A DNA stretch of 59,119 nt, from assembly GCF_025685545.1 (NCBI RefSeq), contig NZ_JAGSYC010000013.1, forward strand, positions 1-59,119, in the 5' to 3' direction. Below, piece after piece: positions 16,470 through 26,172 of the stretch. The stretch's first letter is position 1; every line of letters begins with the position of its first letter. A model generated the notes under the pieces. The model saw nothing but the letters and a program-made list of their open reading frames with translations, made no database searches and had not been told where the DNA came from. Source of the DNA: Granulicella paludicola. Lineage in GTDB: Bacteria; Acidobacteriota; Terriglobia; Terriglobales; Acidobacteriaceae. Position numbers and translations under genes: made by a program.

Positions 16470-16575
16470 ATCACACATGGCATCATTTGCATGGTTTTTG
16501 TCAATGTACTGCGCTAGGCCAACGAGGTAAGAGAAATGCATCATCACACACGTCAACGTGTCTACACGATGGTGT

Positions 16576-16596
16576 TGGCCGATACCATCGGATGAT
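16576..16596 (+). promoter_or_regulatory. Shared 21-bp motif, copy 4 (divergent, orphan)
   Basis: Plus strand reads TGGCC-GATACC-ATCGGATGAT. It matches copy 7 at 18 of 21 positions. No plus-strand gene follows, so it may be an auxiliary operator for the DHA2 gene or a leftover of a lost gene. Confidence 0.5.
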
Positions 16597-16847
16597 TTGC
16601 TTTCTGCTCTGGAAACAGCACCATTACCTTCATGAGACAGCGGTTTATCCGATGGTCGATGGCAATGTTGCATCTCGTAACTCCGAGCTTGATGGCGTTA
16701 TTGCGCATCCTGTCGCGCTAGCTCTTACCAGCTTCGGTAACAACCAAGTATTCCGGCCGACGAGACGGACAACCTTTGGTCGATGAATGTAGATCAATTT
16801 CTCGATAGGCCTGACGACCAGGGAAGTACTTTGGGGTGTAGGTCAGG

Positions 16848-17606
16848 CTACCCAGGCATCTCCGAGGGGAAACGGCTTTCGACACTCCGAACCGCTCGTA
16901 ACTCACCATCGGAAAACAGTTGCATTCCGCTCCAAGGTCGGCTCACGTCAGACGCCATAAACAAAACACTTGCAGCACTCTGTTCGATTGCCTTTGAGGG
17001 AAGACGTTCGCTCTTTTGGCTCTCACTATTGGAAGAACTATGCGAGAGATCGAACGCTCCGGATTCCTGATGCAATCGGCTGTCGCCGACGTGGCGATGA
17101 GTCACCACATTTACGCGTATTGAACGCGGACTCAAAACCTTTGCCCAGTGTTCAGCGACAGCTCCGAGCACCGCGGTGGCCAATTCGAACTGAAGCTCAT
17201 AATTCGGTTGTGCTTCAGGAGCGAACGGGCTACAGAGCACGATGGTACCCCCGTCCGCCAGTAAAGGATGGAGAAAGGAAAGTGTATCAAGAATCGACAT
17301 CGAGTAGGTGTCAGTAACCGAGGAGAAGTCGAGGGTTGGGCCCTCGTAATTGTTGAGGACGATCGTATCGAGTTTTCCGAACGTTGCCTCGACAAATGAT
17401 GCGAGGGTGGGAGCGGAACCAACTGTCAGCGCCTCAATGCCAGTTGCTACTTGACGATCGCAGCGAGCAACTCGCTTAGCCTCTTCGTGACTCACGCTAC
17501 CCGTGGTTAGGACGAAGGCCTTGGCTTGCAGGAATTGTCTCGCGAGTTCGATCCCGAGCTCTGGACTACAACTAGCGATGAGCACCACCTTACCGCTGAA
17601 GTTCAT
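16848..17606 (-). CDS. Degenerate short-chain dehydrogenase/reductase (no catalytic Tyr-Lys pair)
   Basis: 252 residues with an overall SDR layout: KVVLIASCSPELGIELARQFLQAKAFVLTTG (Rossmann start), LDTIVLNNYEGPTLDFSS (NNAG-like), IRVNVVTHRHV, and a C-terminal FMASDVSRPWSGMQLFSDGE. The glycine motif TGxxxGxG is degraded to ASCSPELG, and the catalytic YxxxK has become YELQF, so ordinary reductase chemistry is not expected. It could be a regulatory or structural paralogue or a decaying gene. It follows a catalytically plausible SDR (17701-18567) on the same strand with a hairpin between them. The fragment at 11667-11897 is a close relative. Confidence 0.75.
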   Translation of the reverse strand: MNFSGKVVLIASCSPELGIELARQFLQAKAFVLTTGSVSHEEAKRVARCDRQVATGIEALTVGSAPTLASFVEATFGKLDTIVLNNYEGPTLDFSSVTDTYSMSILDTLSFLHPLLADGGTIVLCSPFAPEAQPNYELQFELATAVLGAVAEHWAKVLSPRSIRVNVVTHRHVGDSRLHQESGAFDLSHSSSNSESQKSERLPSKAIEQSAASVLFMASDVSRPWSGMQLFSDGELRAVRSVESRFPSEMPG

Positions 17607-17652
17607 TTTGTACCTCGGCGCATAGCCCGATCGTAACCAACAACGGAACTGG

Positions 17653-17684
17653 AACAGGGCGCCGTGTATAACGGTCGCCCTGTT
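17653..17684. terminator. Strong hairpin between two SDR genes
   Basis: AACAGGGCG pairs with CGCCCTGTT, with an inner CCGT/ACGG stem and one bulge. It lies just after the SDR stop at 17701 on the minus strand. There is no long T-tract, so it may attenuate or protect the transcript end rather than terminate fully. Confidence 0.5.
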
Positions 17685-17700
17685 TCGTGTCGCCTAAAGG

Positions 17701-18567
17701 TTAGGCAGTCTTGAGCGTCTTCAGGCCATCCATTTGTACGCCAGAGATCAATTGGTTCTGGATCGGCTCGATAGCCGCGTTGGCGGCGTCAGCTCCGAAC
17801 GGTAAACCGACCACAAGACGTGGGGGGCGCTGGCCGGCTGGTGTGTCGATCAGTTTCGCAATTTGTTCAGCCACGTCATGAGGATTAGGGGCGTCTTTGC
17901 TGCTAAACAAGGTTCCAATGAACTCACCGAACGCCTTCGGGATTTCGGCTATTGGACCGTACTCATCAGCGCGCGCACTGTCAGAACCAGCGATGTCGGA
18001 ATAGAGATTAGTCGGATATGGGCCCGGCTGAACCAGCACGACGTCAATACCAAGCTGTGATAGTTCGTAGCGGTAGCTGTCTGTCATCGCCTCGACCGCG
18101 AACTTCGAGGCGCCATAAAGGCCCATAAAAGGAATTGTCAGACGCCCGAGAATAGAACCGACGTTGATCACCAGCCCCGAACCATTCCTACGAAGGTTGG
18201 GAAGCACAGCGCGCAGCACACGCTGGATTCCAACGACATTTACATCGAAAATCTGCAGAGCCTGCTCCGAGGTGATCGTTTCGGAAATCCCACTGAATAA
18301 CGCTCCGGCGTTGTTGATGACCACATCCAGCTTGCCCCCCGTCTTGTCGAAAAGAAGCTTCACGGCCGCGGTGACGCTAGCGTCTTTCGTGACATCGAGC
18401 TCGATAACCTCTATTCCCGCAGCCTGGAGTGCCTTCGCAGCTTCACTATGCTTGCCACTAACTCCGCGCATGGTGGCGAAAACATGATGGCCAGATTGCG
18501 CGAGGGTCAGGGCGATATCTTTGCCAAAGCCGCTTGAAGTACCGGTAACGAGGACTGTTTTAGACAT
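17701..18567 (-). CDS. Short-chain dehydrogenase/reductase
   Basis: 288 residues from ATG 18567 with SD AAGGAAAAAGATC. It has the complete SDR motif set: TVLVTGTSSGFGKDIALTLAQSGHHVFATMRG (TGxxxGxG), LDVVINNAGALFSG (NNAG), LVINVGSILG, and YGASKFAVEAMTDSYRYEL (YxxxK). The length and motif order are of classical SDRs acting on small carbonyl or alcohol substrates with NAD(P)H. It follows the nitronate monooxygenase gene by 88 nt on the same strand, so it is probably co-transcribed with the HxlR regulator and monooxygenase. Confidence 0.9.
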   Translation of the reverse strand: MSKTVLVTGTSSGFGKDIALTLAQSGHHVFATMRGVSGKHSEAAKALQAAGIEVIELDVTKDASVTAAVKLLFDKTGGKLDVVINNAGALFSGISETITSEQALQIFDVNVVGIQRVLRAVLPNLRRNGSGLVINVGSILGRLTIPFMGLYGASKFAVEAMTDSYRYELSQLGIDVVLVQPGPYPTNLYSDIAGSDSARADEYGPIAEIPKAFGEFIGTLFSSKDAPNPHDVAEQIAKLIDTPAGQRPPRLVVGLPFGADAANAAIEPIQNQLISGVQMDGLKTLKTA

Positions 18568-18655
18568 GATCTTTTTCCTTTCGGGTTGTGTGCTGGCGTT
18601 GACCAGCAAGTTGGGTTCAAAAAGACTTGGTTTTTTCAAATATGTGCGGCTGTGT

Positions 18656-19723
18656 TCAGCCGAGATAGTTGAGAACTTCGCGCCAGTATTCCTGGAGAAG
18701 ATCGTTGACTGGCAGCTCTCGGGCAAGAGGTGCCGATTGGCCCGCCCACAATGGAAAGCGTTCAGGATCGCTCTTCGCAACGGCGTCGCCAATCATGCGA
18801 AACGCAAGCGCAAGTTGGATAGGGAAAGCGGCGGCCTTCGGAGCCCCATCTTCGGCCGCTGCTTCAAGGAAGTCGTTGCGTATTGCCCTGCCACTTCGGC
18901 CCGAGAAGGCACGCGTAAGGCGCGTGTCGTGAGCGGCTGCTTCGGCTATCTTTTTCGCCCAGGCAGGATGAATCTTAGCCTCGGGAGTCCGAAGCCATCC
19001 CGTACCAATCTGAACGGCACTAGCCCCGAGAATCAAGGCAGCGGCGATTGTACGGCCGTCCGAGATTCCTCCGGCTGCTACAACTGGGATCCTAGCGGCG
19101 TCACAAACCTGTGGAAGGAGAGAGAAAAGACCGACTGCCTCAGCTTCCGCGTTTTCAGCACGAAACGAACCTCTGTGCCCTCCAGCCTCTGAACCTTGCA
19201 CGACAAGAACATCTGCGCCAGCAGCTTGTGCAGTCACCGCCTCCGCCACAGTAGTTACCGTTGCAAACCATTTGATCCCCTGCGCCTTCATTGCAGAAAC
19301 GAACGTCGAAGGGAATACGCCTAAAAAAGAGGAAATTACAGTGGGCTTCGCCTCGAGGGCAGCCTGGCATTTGCCTTCAAAGTCCTGCTTCGGTATATCG
19401 ACTGCACTAGAAGGAACCTCTGGTCCCCAGGTACTTAGAAACTGACGCTGCTTTGTCTCTAGGTCCACGTCACGGATTACCGAAGGGCCGGGAATCCAAA
19501 TGTTGATGTTGAGAGCGCCAGAGCTCAGTGTGCGAAACTCTCTGGCCCATGCAGTGATCGCATCTGGTGCGATGAGCGATGTCCCACAAGCTCCCATCCC
19601 ACCAGAATTTGAGATCGCGGCCGCCAGAGACACTGGGGAAGCTCCGGTCATCGGCGACATGAAGAGCGGGAATTGAGCATCAACTGAGGAGGCAAAGTCC
19701 ACCGCTGCTAATAGTGCGTTCAT
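18656..19723 (-). CDS. Nitronate monooxygenase-like FMN enzyme
   Basis: 355 residues from ATG 19723, overlapping the HxlR-type gene by 4 nt (CTATGA). TIM-barrel FMN enzyme: FPLFMSPMTGASPVSLAAAISNSGGMGACGTSL at the start, ADVLVVQGSEAGGHRGSF (the conserved QGxEAGGHxG with the active-site His), then RIPVVAAGGISDGRTIAAALILGASAVQIGTGWL for phosphate binding. It oxidises alkyl nitronates with O2, or acts as a related NAD(P)H:quinone reductase. Its coupling to a MarR/HxlR-like regulator suggests induction by a toxic aromatic or nitro compound. Confidence 0.88.
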   Translation of the reverse strand: MNALLAAVDFASSVDAQFPLFMSPMTGASPVSLAAAISNSGGMGACGTSLIAPDAITAWAREFRTLSSGALNINIWIPGPSVIRDVDLETKQRQFLSTWGPEVPSSAVDIPKQDFEGKCQAALEAKPTVISSFLGVFPSTFVSAMKAQGIKWFATVTTVAEAVTAQAAGADVLVVQGSEAGGHRGSFRAENAEAEAVGLFSLLPQVCDAARIPVVAAGGISDGRTIAAALILGASAVQIGTGWLRTPEAKIHPAWAKKIAEAAAHDTRLTRAFSGRSGRAIRNDFLEAAAEDGAPKAAAFPIQLALAFRMIGDAVAKSDPERFPLWAGQSAPLARELPVNDLLQEYWREVLNYLG

Positions 19724-20088
19724 AGAGTCTCCATTCGGTCGTTGACGTTCGCAGAAGTCTGTCCCGCGACCTCTCCGCCTTTCCGAATTTCTTCGTCGGT
19801 AATTTTTTGCAGTGTGAGTTCGATCCTGTCCGACCATTCAGCGGAGAGGGAGTACTCAACCCATTTGCTCTGTCTGCTGAGATCAGAGCGATGAACCCAA
19901 CCAAGATCCTCGAGGGCATGAAGCGTATCGATGAGCATCTTCTTTCGTGCTTGTGGCATGAGGCGTTCGAGAGCACTTAGCCGTTTCGGCTCATTGCAGA
20001 GATTCCGAATGATGTCGAATCTCCATTTGCCTTCGAACAAAGTCCTGAGAAGGTCGATCTCGGAAATTTCGTTTGGCTTGACGCTCAT
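19720..20088 (-). CDS. HxlR-type winged-helix regulator
   Basis: 122 residues from ATG 20088 (an upstream in-frame start would add 5). FEGKWRFDIIRNLCNEPKRLSALERLMPQARKKMLIDTLHALEDLGWVHRSDLS...WVEYSLSAEWSDRIELTLQKI matches the HxlR layout: W-sensing N-helix, HTH, and winged beta-hairpin followed by a dimerisation helix. These regulators respond to aldehydes, quinones or redox cues. It overlaps the nitronate monooxygenase start, and the RND outer-membrane gene ends 112 nt upstream, so it may control itself, the monooxygenase/SDR unit and possibly the pump. Confidence 0.85.
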   Translation of the reverse strand: MSVKPNEISEIDLLRTLFEGKWRFDIIRNLCNEPKRLSALERLMPQARKKMLIDTLHALEDLGWVHRSDLSRQSKWVEYSLSAEWSDRIELTLQKITDEEIRKGGEVAGQTSANVNDRMETL

Positions 20089-20199
20089 GGCTGCTGACCT
20101 CACGTTTGAGACTGTCGAGATGTTTTGCCTGCCGGGCGCTCAATGCGTCCGACAGGCTCTAAGGCGCGGGGAGGTCGCCTTATCTCGTAAATGGATCGT

Positions 20200-21657
20200 T
20201 CACTTTGGAGCTTGCCATCCTCCACCAAACGAACGGAATACAAACACTGCTGCCCTAGCGGTGTCAGCACGGTTAGCCGCAAGCTGATCCTGTGCGACGA
20301 GCAGTTGCCTATCCGAATCAAGAACGTCGGTGAGCGTGATTGAGCCAGCGCGGTACGCCTGTTGCGAGAGGTCTCGAGCGCGAGTAAGAGACTGAACCTC
20401 GGCCTGAACCTCAGCATCGTAGGCCTCCGTTTCAGCGAGACCTGCAATCGCGTTCTCGACATCTTCGGCCGCCTTAAGCACCGTTTGGCGATAAATCAGG
20501 AGAGCTTCGGCATTGGCTCCGCGAGCTTGTTTCACCTCTGCACTAACTCGTCCAAAATCGAAGAGCCGCCACCGCAACCCTGCCACCGCAGCTGGTTGAA
20601 AGCTATCGGCGGTAAAAAGACTCCCAGAGTTCAAGCTGTCCACGCCGAGAACACCGGCGAGCGAAATCTTCGGGTAGTATTCAGCCACTGCGACACCGAT
20701 TCGTTCGTTTGAGGCTGCAAGTTTTCGCTCTGCTGCAATAATGTCCGGGCGGCGACGCAACACATCGACAGGTTGCTGGCTAGCGATGCGTGGAATGGAG
20801 GGAATCGGCATATCGGTCTCCAATTCATGAGCGTACGTTCCTGGCTGAGCCCCCATCAGCACGTCCAATCGATTGAGCTGGCGTTCCACGGCCAAGCGAA
20901 GGGGTGGAAGTGTTGCACGCGCTTGTTCCAGAAGAGCTTCTGCCTGCGCAATTTCGCGTTTGGTGGCAGCTCCCGCTTCGTAGCGGTTCTGAACGAGCTT
21001 TAGCAAATGCTCATCCGTCTCGATCTGATTCTTGGTGATCGCAATCTGTGCCTGGTAACCACGGACCTGAAGATAGGCATCCGCCGCGTCCGCCGTCACG
21101 ATGACCCGGGTGCCGATGCGATTCGCCTCCGCAACTTGCACCTCATCCCGCGCCTCGGCTGCGTTATGCCTTATCCCGCCCGCAACGTCGAGCTCCCAAC
21201 TTGCAGCGGGGCCAACGGTGTACTCATGGATATTTCGGCGAAAAGACGGAACGTTGCGAGAGACGTTGCCCAAGTTTCCATCTAGACTCTGATGTTCGAT
21301 GGTTGCAGCCGCATCAAACTCCCCTGAGGGATAGAGCCGCGCAGCTGCACCACCGGCTACTGCTCGAGCTTGATTAACGCGCTCTAGTGAGGCCGCGAGA
21401 TCGAGGTTTTGAGCTAAAGCACGCTGGATGATCGTAACGAGTTCGGCATCTTTGAACCCGGTCCACCATTCATCTAATGAAGGCGAAGGCACCTTGGTCA
21501 AATCCGATTCAGGCAACTGATTATGAAATGGCGCCATCGCCGCACCTGGGGGTTGCGGAGCCTTGTACTTAGGCCCCACAGAACAACCCTGAAGGAACGC
21601 TGCTAGCAGAACACCGCTTAGAGCAACCATGGCGGTAAAAGAGTTCGACTGTTTCAT
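20200..21657 (-). CDS. RND efflux outer-membrane lipoprotein (NodT/OprM family)
   Basis: 485 residues. Lipoprotein signal MVALSGVLLAAFLQGCSVGPKYKAP with lipobox LQGC; the acylated Cys is followed by the family's VGPKYKAP. Two OEP repeats are present: WWTGFKDAELVTIIQRALAQNLDLAASLERVNQARA and RRPDIIAAERKLAASNERIGVAVAEYYPKISLAG, with RAGSITLTDVLDSDRQLL at the end. It forms the trimeric exit duct spanning periplasm and outer membrane. The start overlaps the RND transporter stop (ATGA), completing a three-gene tripartite pump. Confidence 0.92.
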   Translation of the reverse strand: MKQSNSFTAMVALSGVLLAAFLQGCSVGPKYKAPQPPGAAMAPFHNQLPESDLTKVPSPSLDEWWTGFKDAELVTIIQRALAQNLDLAASLERVNQARAVAGGAAARLYPSGEFDAAATIEHQSLDGNLGNVSRNVPSFRRNIHEYTVGPAASWELDVAGGIRHNAAEARDEVQVAEANRIGTRVIVTADAADAYLQVRGYQAQIAITKNQIETDEHLLKLVQNRYEAGAATKREIAQAEALLEQARATLPPLRLAVERQLNRLDVLMGAQPGTYAHELETDMPIPSIPRIASQQPVDVLRRRPDIIAAERKLAASNERIGVAVAEYYPKISLAGVLGVDSLNSGSLFTADSFQPAAVAGLRWRLFDFGRVSAEVKQARGANAEALLIYRQTVLKAAEDVENAIAGLAETEAYDAEVQAEVQSLTRARDLSQQAYRAGSITLTDVLDSDRQLLVAQDQLAANRADTARAAVFVFRSFGGGWQAPK

Positions 21658-24600
21658 GCTTTCCTCCCCGTTTTCCCAACGAGCGCGTAGAAGGCTGGAG
21701 TGAAAAGAAGGCCGAAGATCGTCACACCCAGCATTCCGGAAAACACTGTAGTGCCCAAAGACTGTCGCATTTCAGCACCTGCGCCTTCAGCAATGACGAG
21801 TGGAAATACTCCAGCAATGAAGGCAAAAGATGTCATAAGAATTGGGCGCAGGCGAACTTGTGCAGAATGAACAGCAGCTTCCTTTGCGTCCACTCCATCG
21901 TGATCTTGTCTTTGCTTCGCGAACTCGACAATCAGAATCGCGTTCTTCGCGGCTAACCCGAGTAAGACAACAAAGCCAATTTGAGCAAGGATATCGATGG
22001 GCAACGTCCTGATATTGAGCCCGGTGGTAGCTGCAAGCAGGCACATGGGCACGATCAAAACGATAGCGAGAGGAATCTTCCAACTCTCATACTGTGCGGT
22101 GAGAACGAGGAAGACGAAGAGAGCTGAGGCGCCGAAGATAGCTACAGTCGGAATGCCCTTCTTTGCTTGTTGGAAGGCGAGGTCCGTCCATTCGAATGAA
22201 ATACCTGGGGGCAGATTCTCCTTCGCCAGCTCTTCGATGCGCTTCAAGGCCGCACCTGACGAGACACCTGCTGCTGGCTCACCCATCACCTCTGAAGCGG
22301 GGTAAAGGTTATAGCGAGGCACACGATAAGGGGTTGTCTTCTCCTTGAATGTAGCGACAGTGCTGATGGGAACCATATCTCCGTTAGCGTTGCGTACTTT
22401 CAGCCGACCAATCTCATCCGTTGTCTGTCGGAACTGTTGATCACCTTCAACAAAGACCGGATACGTACGCCCGAGCAGGTTGAAATCGTTGACATACTGC
22501 GATCCCATGTAGAGTTCGAGAGTTGGAAAAATATTGGAGGTTGAAAGCCCGAGCTTCTCCGCCTTCTCTCGATCTATATCCGCATAGACGCTTGGAGACC
22601 CTGCGTTATAGAGCGTGAACACACCCGCGAATGCGGGATCGTGGTTTGCAGCGTTTACAAGCTTCTTTGTGGCCTCCGCCAAAGCCTGTGGTCCAAGTTC
22701 GTCGCGATCCTCCAACATCATCTTGAAACCGCCTGCAGAACCAAGACCCTTTACCGCCGGTGGATTTACGACGAGAATGTTGGCGCCCTTGAAACCTGCA
22801 AACTTCTTACGGAGAGCCTTCACCATGTACGCCGCATTCACGCCCTCAAGGTGTTCCCCGTACAGAGAAGGCAGGGATGTGAAGACTGTTCCAACATTTG
22901 GAGCAATCGTGTTCGTAGTCACATCTAGGCCGGTCACCGGCGAGGTGTGTTTGCTGCCATAGGTGTTCAGGGTGATGTCGTTCACTTCGCGAACCACTTC
23001 ATCTGTCCGCGCCAAGCTCGAGCCGGGCGGGAGCTGGCACACAATCGCCAAGTAACCGATATCCTGCTGCGGGATGAAACCAGTAGCCATTCTCGACATT
23101 TGGAGTCCCGTCAGCCCGATGAAGGCCAGGTAGACCAGAAAGATCACTCCGGTCACCCGAACGAAGCGGCTCGTAAGGTGCCCGTAGCTCGTCGACAACC
23201 ATTCGAAACCTGCATTGAACCGCGAAAAGATTGGGCGAATGATCCGAGCTATGCCGGTGGGCTTGTCATGCGCGCCAACAACTGCGTGCGGCTTCAAAAG
23301 CATTGCGCACAAAGCTGGGCTGAGCGTTAGAGAGACGAAACACGAAATGATCGTGGATCCAGCGATCGTGATCGCAAACTGTTTAAAGAACAGCCCTGGG
23401 ATCCCGGAGATGAAAGCCACCGGCACGAACACGGCACAAAGAGTGAGTGCGATTGCGATAAGGGCCGTCGAAACTTCAGTCATGGTTTCATGGGCGGCCT
23501 CCAATGGAGTCAGACCACGAGCCATGTTTCGCTCGACATTTTCGACTACGACGATAGCGTCGTCAACGACGATGCCTACGGCTAGCACCAGTCCGAATAA
23601 AGACAGGTTATTGACAGACCCGCCCAGAATTGTCAGGATCGTGAAAGTTCCGATGAGCGATACGGGAATCGCAACAACAGGAATAAGAGTCGCACGCCAG
23701 CTCTGCAAGAACACGTACACCACGACAACCACGAGCAAGATTGCGATGAAGACCGTGACAATCACTTCATGGATCGACTGACTCACGAATGTCGTGGGAT
23801 CGTAGATGTGCAAGTACCCGACGCCTGAGGGGAAGGTCTTCGCCGCCTCGGCCATTTTGGCCCAAATGGCGTGTTCGAGCTGAACCACGTTCGCATCAGG
23901 AGTTGGAACCACAAAGAATGGGGCGCCTGGGTGACGATCTGCATACCCGAGTGAACTGTAGTCAGCTGCTCCAAGCTCTGCGCGGCCAATGTCCCGGATT
24001 CGGGTGACGCGTCCCTGAGGGTCAGTCTTTACGATCACATCTTCAAATTGCTGGGGCGTACTGAGTCTTCCCAGCGCCTCGATGTTGATCTGAAAAGCAC
24101 CTTTAGTCGCTACAGGTGGTTGATTTAGGACGCCGGCTGAGATTTGCGCGTTCTGCGCTCTCAGGGCCGCAAGTATCTCCGTAGCGCTGATGTTGTAGGC
24201 AGCGGCTTTGTCCGGATCGACCCAGATACGCATTGCGTACTGACGATCACCAAATAGTTGAAAATCTGAAACACCAGGCAGGCGGGCAATTTCATCCCGA
24301 ATGTGAATCATGTAGTTCGAAAGATACTCAGGGGATCTAGAGCCATCCGGTGAATAAATGTGGACACCGAGCAGTAGATCGTCAATCGCTTTCTTGGTCT
24401 GCACGCCCTGAAGCTGAACTTCTTGAGGGAGGCGGGAGAGGGTGTTTTGCACGCGTGTTTGCGTGAGCAAAAGGTCCGTGTTCGGGTCGCTGCCGATCTT
24501 GAAAATTACCGTCAATGTCAGTTGTCCATTGCCGGTCGATTGACTGCTGATGTATTCCGAACCTTCTACGCCGTTGATGGCTTGCTCGAGGGGCGTCGCT

Positions 24601-24788
24601 ACCGTTCGCGCGATCACATCGGCGGAGGCACCGGGGTACAAAGTCGTAACCTTGATGGTCGGGGGAACGATGTTGGGGTATTGGGCGATTGGCAATGAAA
24701 ACATCGTGGCAAGGCCAGCCATGACGATGAAGACATTCAGAACAATCGCAAAACGGGGATGCTCGATGAAAAAGTGAGGAAGTTTCAT
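21654..24788 (-). CDS. RND multidrug efflux transporter (AcrB/MexB type)
   Basis: 1044 residues, the full HAE1 length. N-terminus FFIEHPRFAIVLNVFIVMAGLATMFSLPIAQYPNIVPPTIKVTTLYPGASA. TM4 proton-relay pair in GLVLAVGIVVDDAIVVVENVERNM (Asp-Asp), Lys of TM10 in GLAAKNAILIVEFAKQRQ, and both large periplasmic loops are present. Drug/proton antiporter in the inner membrane. It lies between adaptor and outer-membrane genes with 8 nt and overlap spacing. The substrate cannot be read from sequence; solvents or phenolics would fit the neighbouring redox enzymes. Confidence 0.95.
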   Translation of the reverse strand: MKLPHFFIEHPRFAIVLNVFIVMAGLATMFSLPIAQYPNIVPPTIKVTTLYPGASADVIARTVATPLEQAINGVEGSEYISSQSTGNGQLTLTVIFKIGSDPNTDLLLTQTRVQNTLSRLPQEVQLQGVQTKKAIDDLLLGVHIYSPDGSRSPEYLSNYMIHIRDEIARLPGVSDFQLFGDRQYAMRIWVDPDKAAAYNISATEILAALRAQNAQISAGVLNQPPVATKGAFQINIEALGRLSTPQQFEDVIVKTDPQGRVTRIRDIGRAELGAADYSSLGYADRHPGAPFFVVPTPDANVVQLEHAIWAKMAEAAKTFPSGVGYLHIYDPTTFVSQSIHEVIVTVFIAILLVVVVVYVFLQSWRATLIPVVAIPVSLIGTFTILTILGGSVNNLSLFGLVLAVGIVVDDAIVVVENVERNMARGLTPLEAAHETMTEVSTALIAIALTLCAVFVPVAFISGIPGLFFKQFAITIAGSTIISCFVSLTLSPALCAMLLKPHAVVGAHDKPTGIARIIRPIFSRFNAGFEWLSTSYGHLTSRFVRVTGVIFLVYLAFIGLTGLQMSRMATGFIPQQDIGYLAIVCQLPPGSSLARTDEVVREVNDITLNTYGSKHTSPVTGLDVTTNTIAPNVGTVFTSLPSLYGEHLEGVNAAYMVKALRKKFAGFKGANILVVNPPAVKGLGSAGGFKMMLEDRDELGPQALAEATKKLVNAANHDPAFAGVFTLYNAGSPSVYADIDREKAEKLGLSTSNIFPTLELYMGSQYVNDFNLLGRTYPVFVEGDQQFRQTTDEIGRLKVRNANGDMVPISTVATFKEKTTPYRVPRYNLYPASEVMGEPAAGVSSGAALKRIEELAKENLPPGISFEWTDLAFQQAKKGIPTVAIFGASALFVFLVLTAQYESWKIPLAIVLIVPMCLLAATTGLNIRTLPIDILAQIGFVVLLGLAAKNAILIVEFAKQRQDHDGVDAKEAAVHSAQVRLRPILMTSFAFIAGVFPLVIAEGAGAEMRQSLGTTVFSGMLGVTIFGLLFTPAFYALVGKTGRKA

Positions 24789-24796
24789 GGCTTTCC

Positions 24797-26026
24797 TTAG
24801 TTGCTCCCTTCATCAGATCCAACAGCAATCGAGCCGTCCTTCGTGGACACCTTGCTGTCAGGACGAACCGGCGGACCGCCGATGACGATACGGTCCGAGG
24901 CCGAGAGGCCGCTGTAAATCACGCGCAACCCATAACGAAGAGCTCCGGTCTGCACTTTCTTTGCCTTGACAATACCGTCGGGGTCTACGATCAGGACCAT
25001 TCGATCCGTTTGATCAGCGCTCACAGCGGTGTCCGGCACAAGGAATACTTGACTCGACGATTGGAGGTTTACGCGAACGCGCCCAAACTCTCCTGGAGTC
25101 AGGAGGAGGTCTTCGTTAGGAACGGTCGCACGGGCGTGGATTGTGCCACTGGAACGGTCCAACGTGTTATCGAGGAAGTTGAGGGTTCCCTGGCGAACGA
25201 ATCGGCTTTCATCGCTTAGCGCGATATCGACTTTGTTGTCGAGAGTGCTCCTGTGTGAAGTTCTCTCACGTTCGAAGTTGAGGTAATCACCTTCACTCAT
25301 ATCGAAGTTGAGATAGATGGGGCTGATGGAAACAATCGTGGCGAGAAGGGTCGTCGAACTGCCACCGACACGATTGCCTGACACAAGGTTTCCGACAGAG
25401 ACAAGATGTGTTCCCATGCGACCCGAGAACGGAGCGTAAACATGTGTGCGATCTAAATCGAACTTTGCATCGCGGACCAACGCCTCTGCTACGTCTAACG
25501 CAGCTTGGGCTGAACGCTGCTCCGCCAAACGTTGATCCACGTTTTCGACAGTGCCGGCGTCTGTTTTCTGGAGGGTTTGAGCGCGTGTCAATTCGGTTCC
25601 TGCGAGTTCAAGCCTTGCCTTTGCGCTGGCGATCTGTGCAGTGCCCTGGTCAAACTTGATCTGGTAGGGAGTGGGATCGATGGTAAACAGCAACGTACCC
25701 TTGCGGACAACATCTCCGTCTTTAAAGCCTATGTAGGTTAAGGTCCCGCCGACTTGTGCCCGGAGCTCTACTTGGTCAACAGCGGAGAACTGACCGAGGA
25801 ATTGAAGACGGCCGTGAAGATCTCGCTGAACTGGTTTTCCGACAACCACCGTAGGTAACGGAGCAGTGGCCGTGACTGGGTGTTCGTGGAATAGTCGCGG
25901 ACCAACGACTACGGCGGCGATAACTATTAGGACTAAGGCACCGATTCCGAGATAAAGTCTGGCCTCGTTCTTTGCCGGGACTTGTTTATCTGAGTTCTCA
26001 GTCGTGTGAGTAATTGTGTTTTCCAT
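24797..26026 (-). CDS. RND periplasmic adaptor (HlyD/AcrA family)
   Basis: 409 residues from ATG 26026 (an alternative ATG at 26047 adds 7). Single N-terminal membrane anchor RLYLGIGALVLIVIAAVVVGPRLF, biotinyl-lipoyl halves VELRAQVGGTLTYIGFKDGDVVRKGTLLFTIDPTPYQ and FSGRMGTHLVSVGNLVSG, a helical hairpin with TLQKTDAGTVENVDQRLAEQRSAQAAL, and a beta-barrel domain LTPGEFGRVRVNL. It bridges the RND transporter and the outer-membrane duct. First gene of the three-gene pump unit; the PEP-mutase-like gene ends 146 nt upstream. Confidence 0.92.
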   Translation of the reverse strand: MENTITHTTENSDKQVPAKNEARLYLGIGALVLIVIAAVVVGPRLFHEHPVTATAPLPTVVVGKPVQRDLHGRLQFLGQFSAVDQVELRAQVGGTLTYIGFKDGDVVRKGTLLFTIDPTPYQIKFDQGTAQIASAKARLELAGTELTRAQTLQKTDAGTVENVDQRLAEQRSAQAALDVAEALVRDAKFDLDRTHVYAPFSGRMGTHLVSVGNLVSGNRVGGSSTTLLATIVSISPIYLNFDMSEGDYLNFERERTSHRSTLDNKVDIALSDESRFVRQGTLNFLDNTLDRSSGTIHARATVPNEDLLLTPGEFGRVRVNLQSSSQVFLVPDTAVSADQTDRMVLIVDPDGIVKAKKVQTGALRYGLRVIYSGLSASDRIVIGGPPVRPDSKVSTKDGSIAVGSDEGSN

Positions 26027-26172
26027 GTTTTCCCTTGTCTTAGGCATTCCCGCATCGATGCATATCTGTTTCAGATCTTTGTGCTTTCGGGTGATTGGTC
26101 AGCAACTCGCGTGAAACGAATGCGAAGGACCAGGGCATGCCTCGCTATCGCGACACATGCCCTCCCTATGTG

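Larger units (their letters stand above)
16297..16847. other. Gene-free stretch between the DHA2 pump and an SDR
   Basis: About 550 bases without a credible gene. It contains two copies of the shared motif in opposite orientation (16449-16469 and 16576-16596), the second inside a 7-bp inverted repeat (CGATGGT...ACCATCG). The MFS promoter should lie near the first. Confidence 0.55.

Noticed and set aside
26006..26172. TTGTCTTAGGCATT near the adaptor gene as a further copy of the shared motif
   Set aside because: One base short and lacks GATACC/GGTAT spacing; it also overlaps the adaptor start region.
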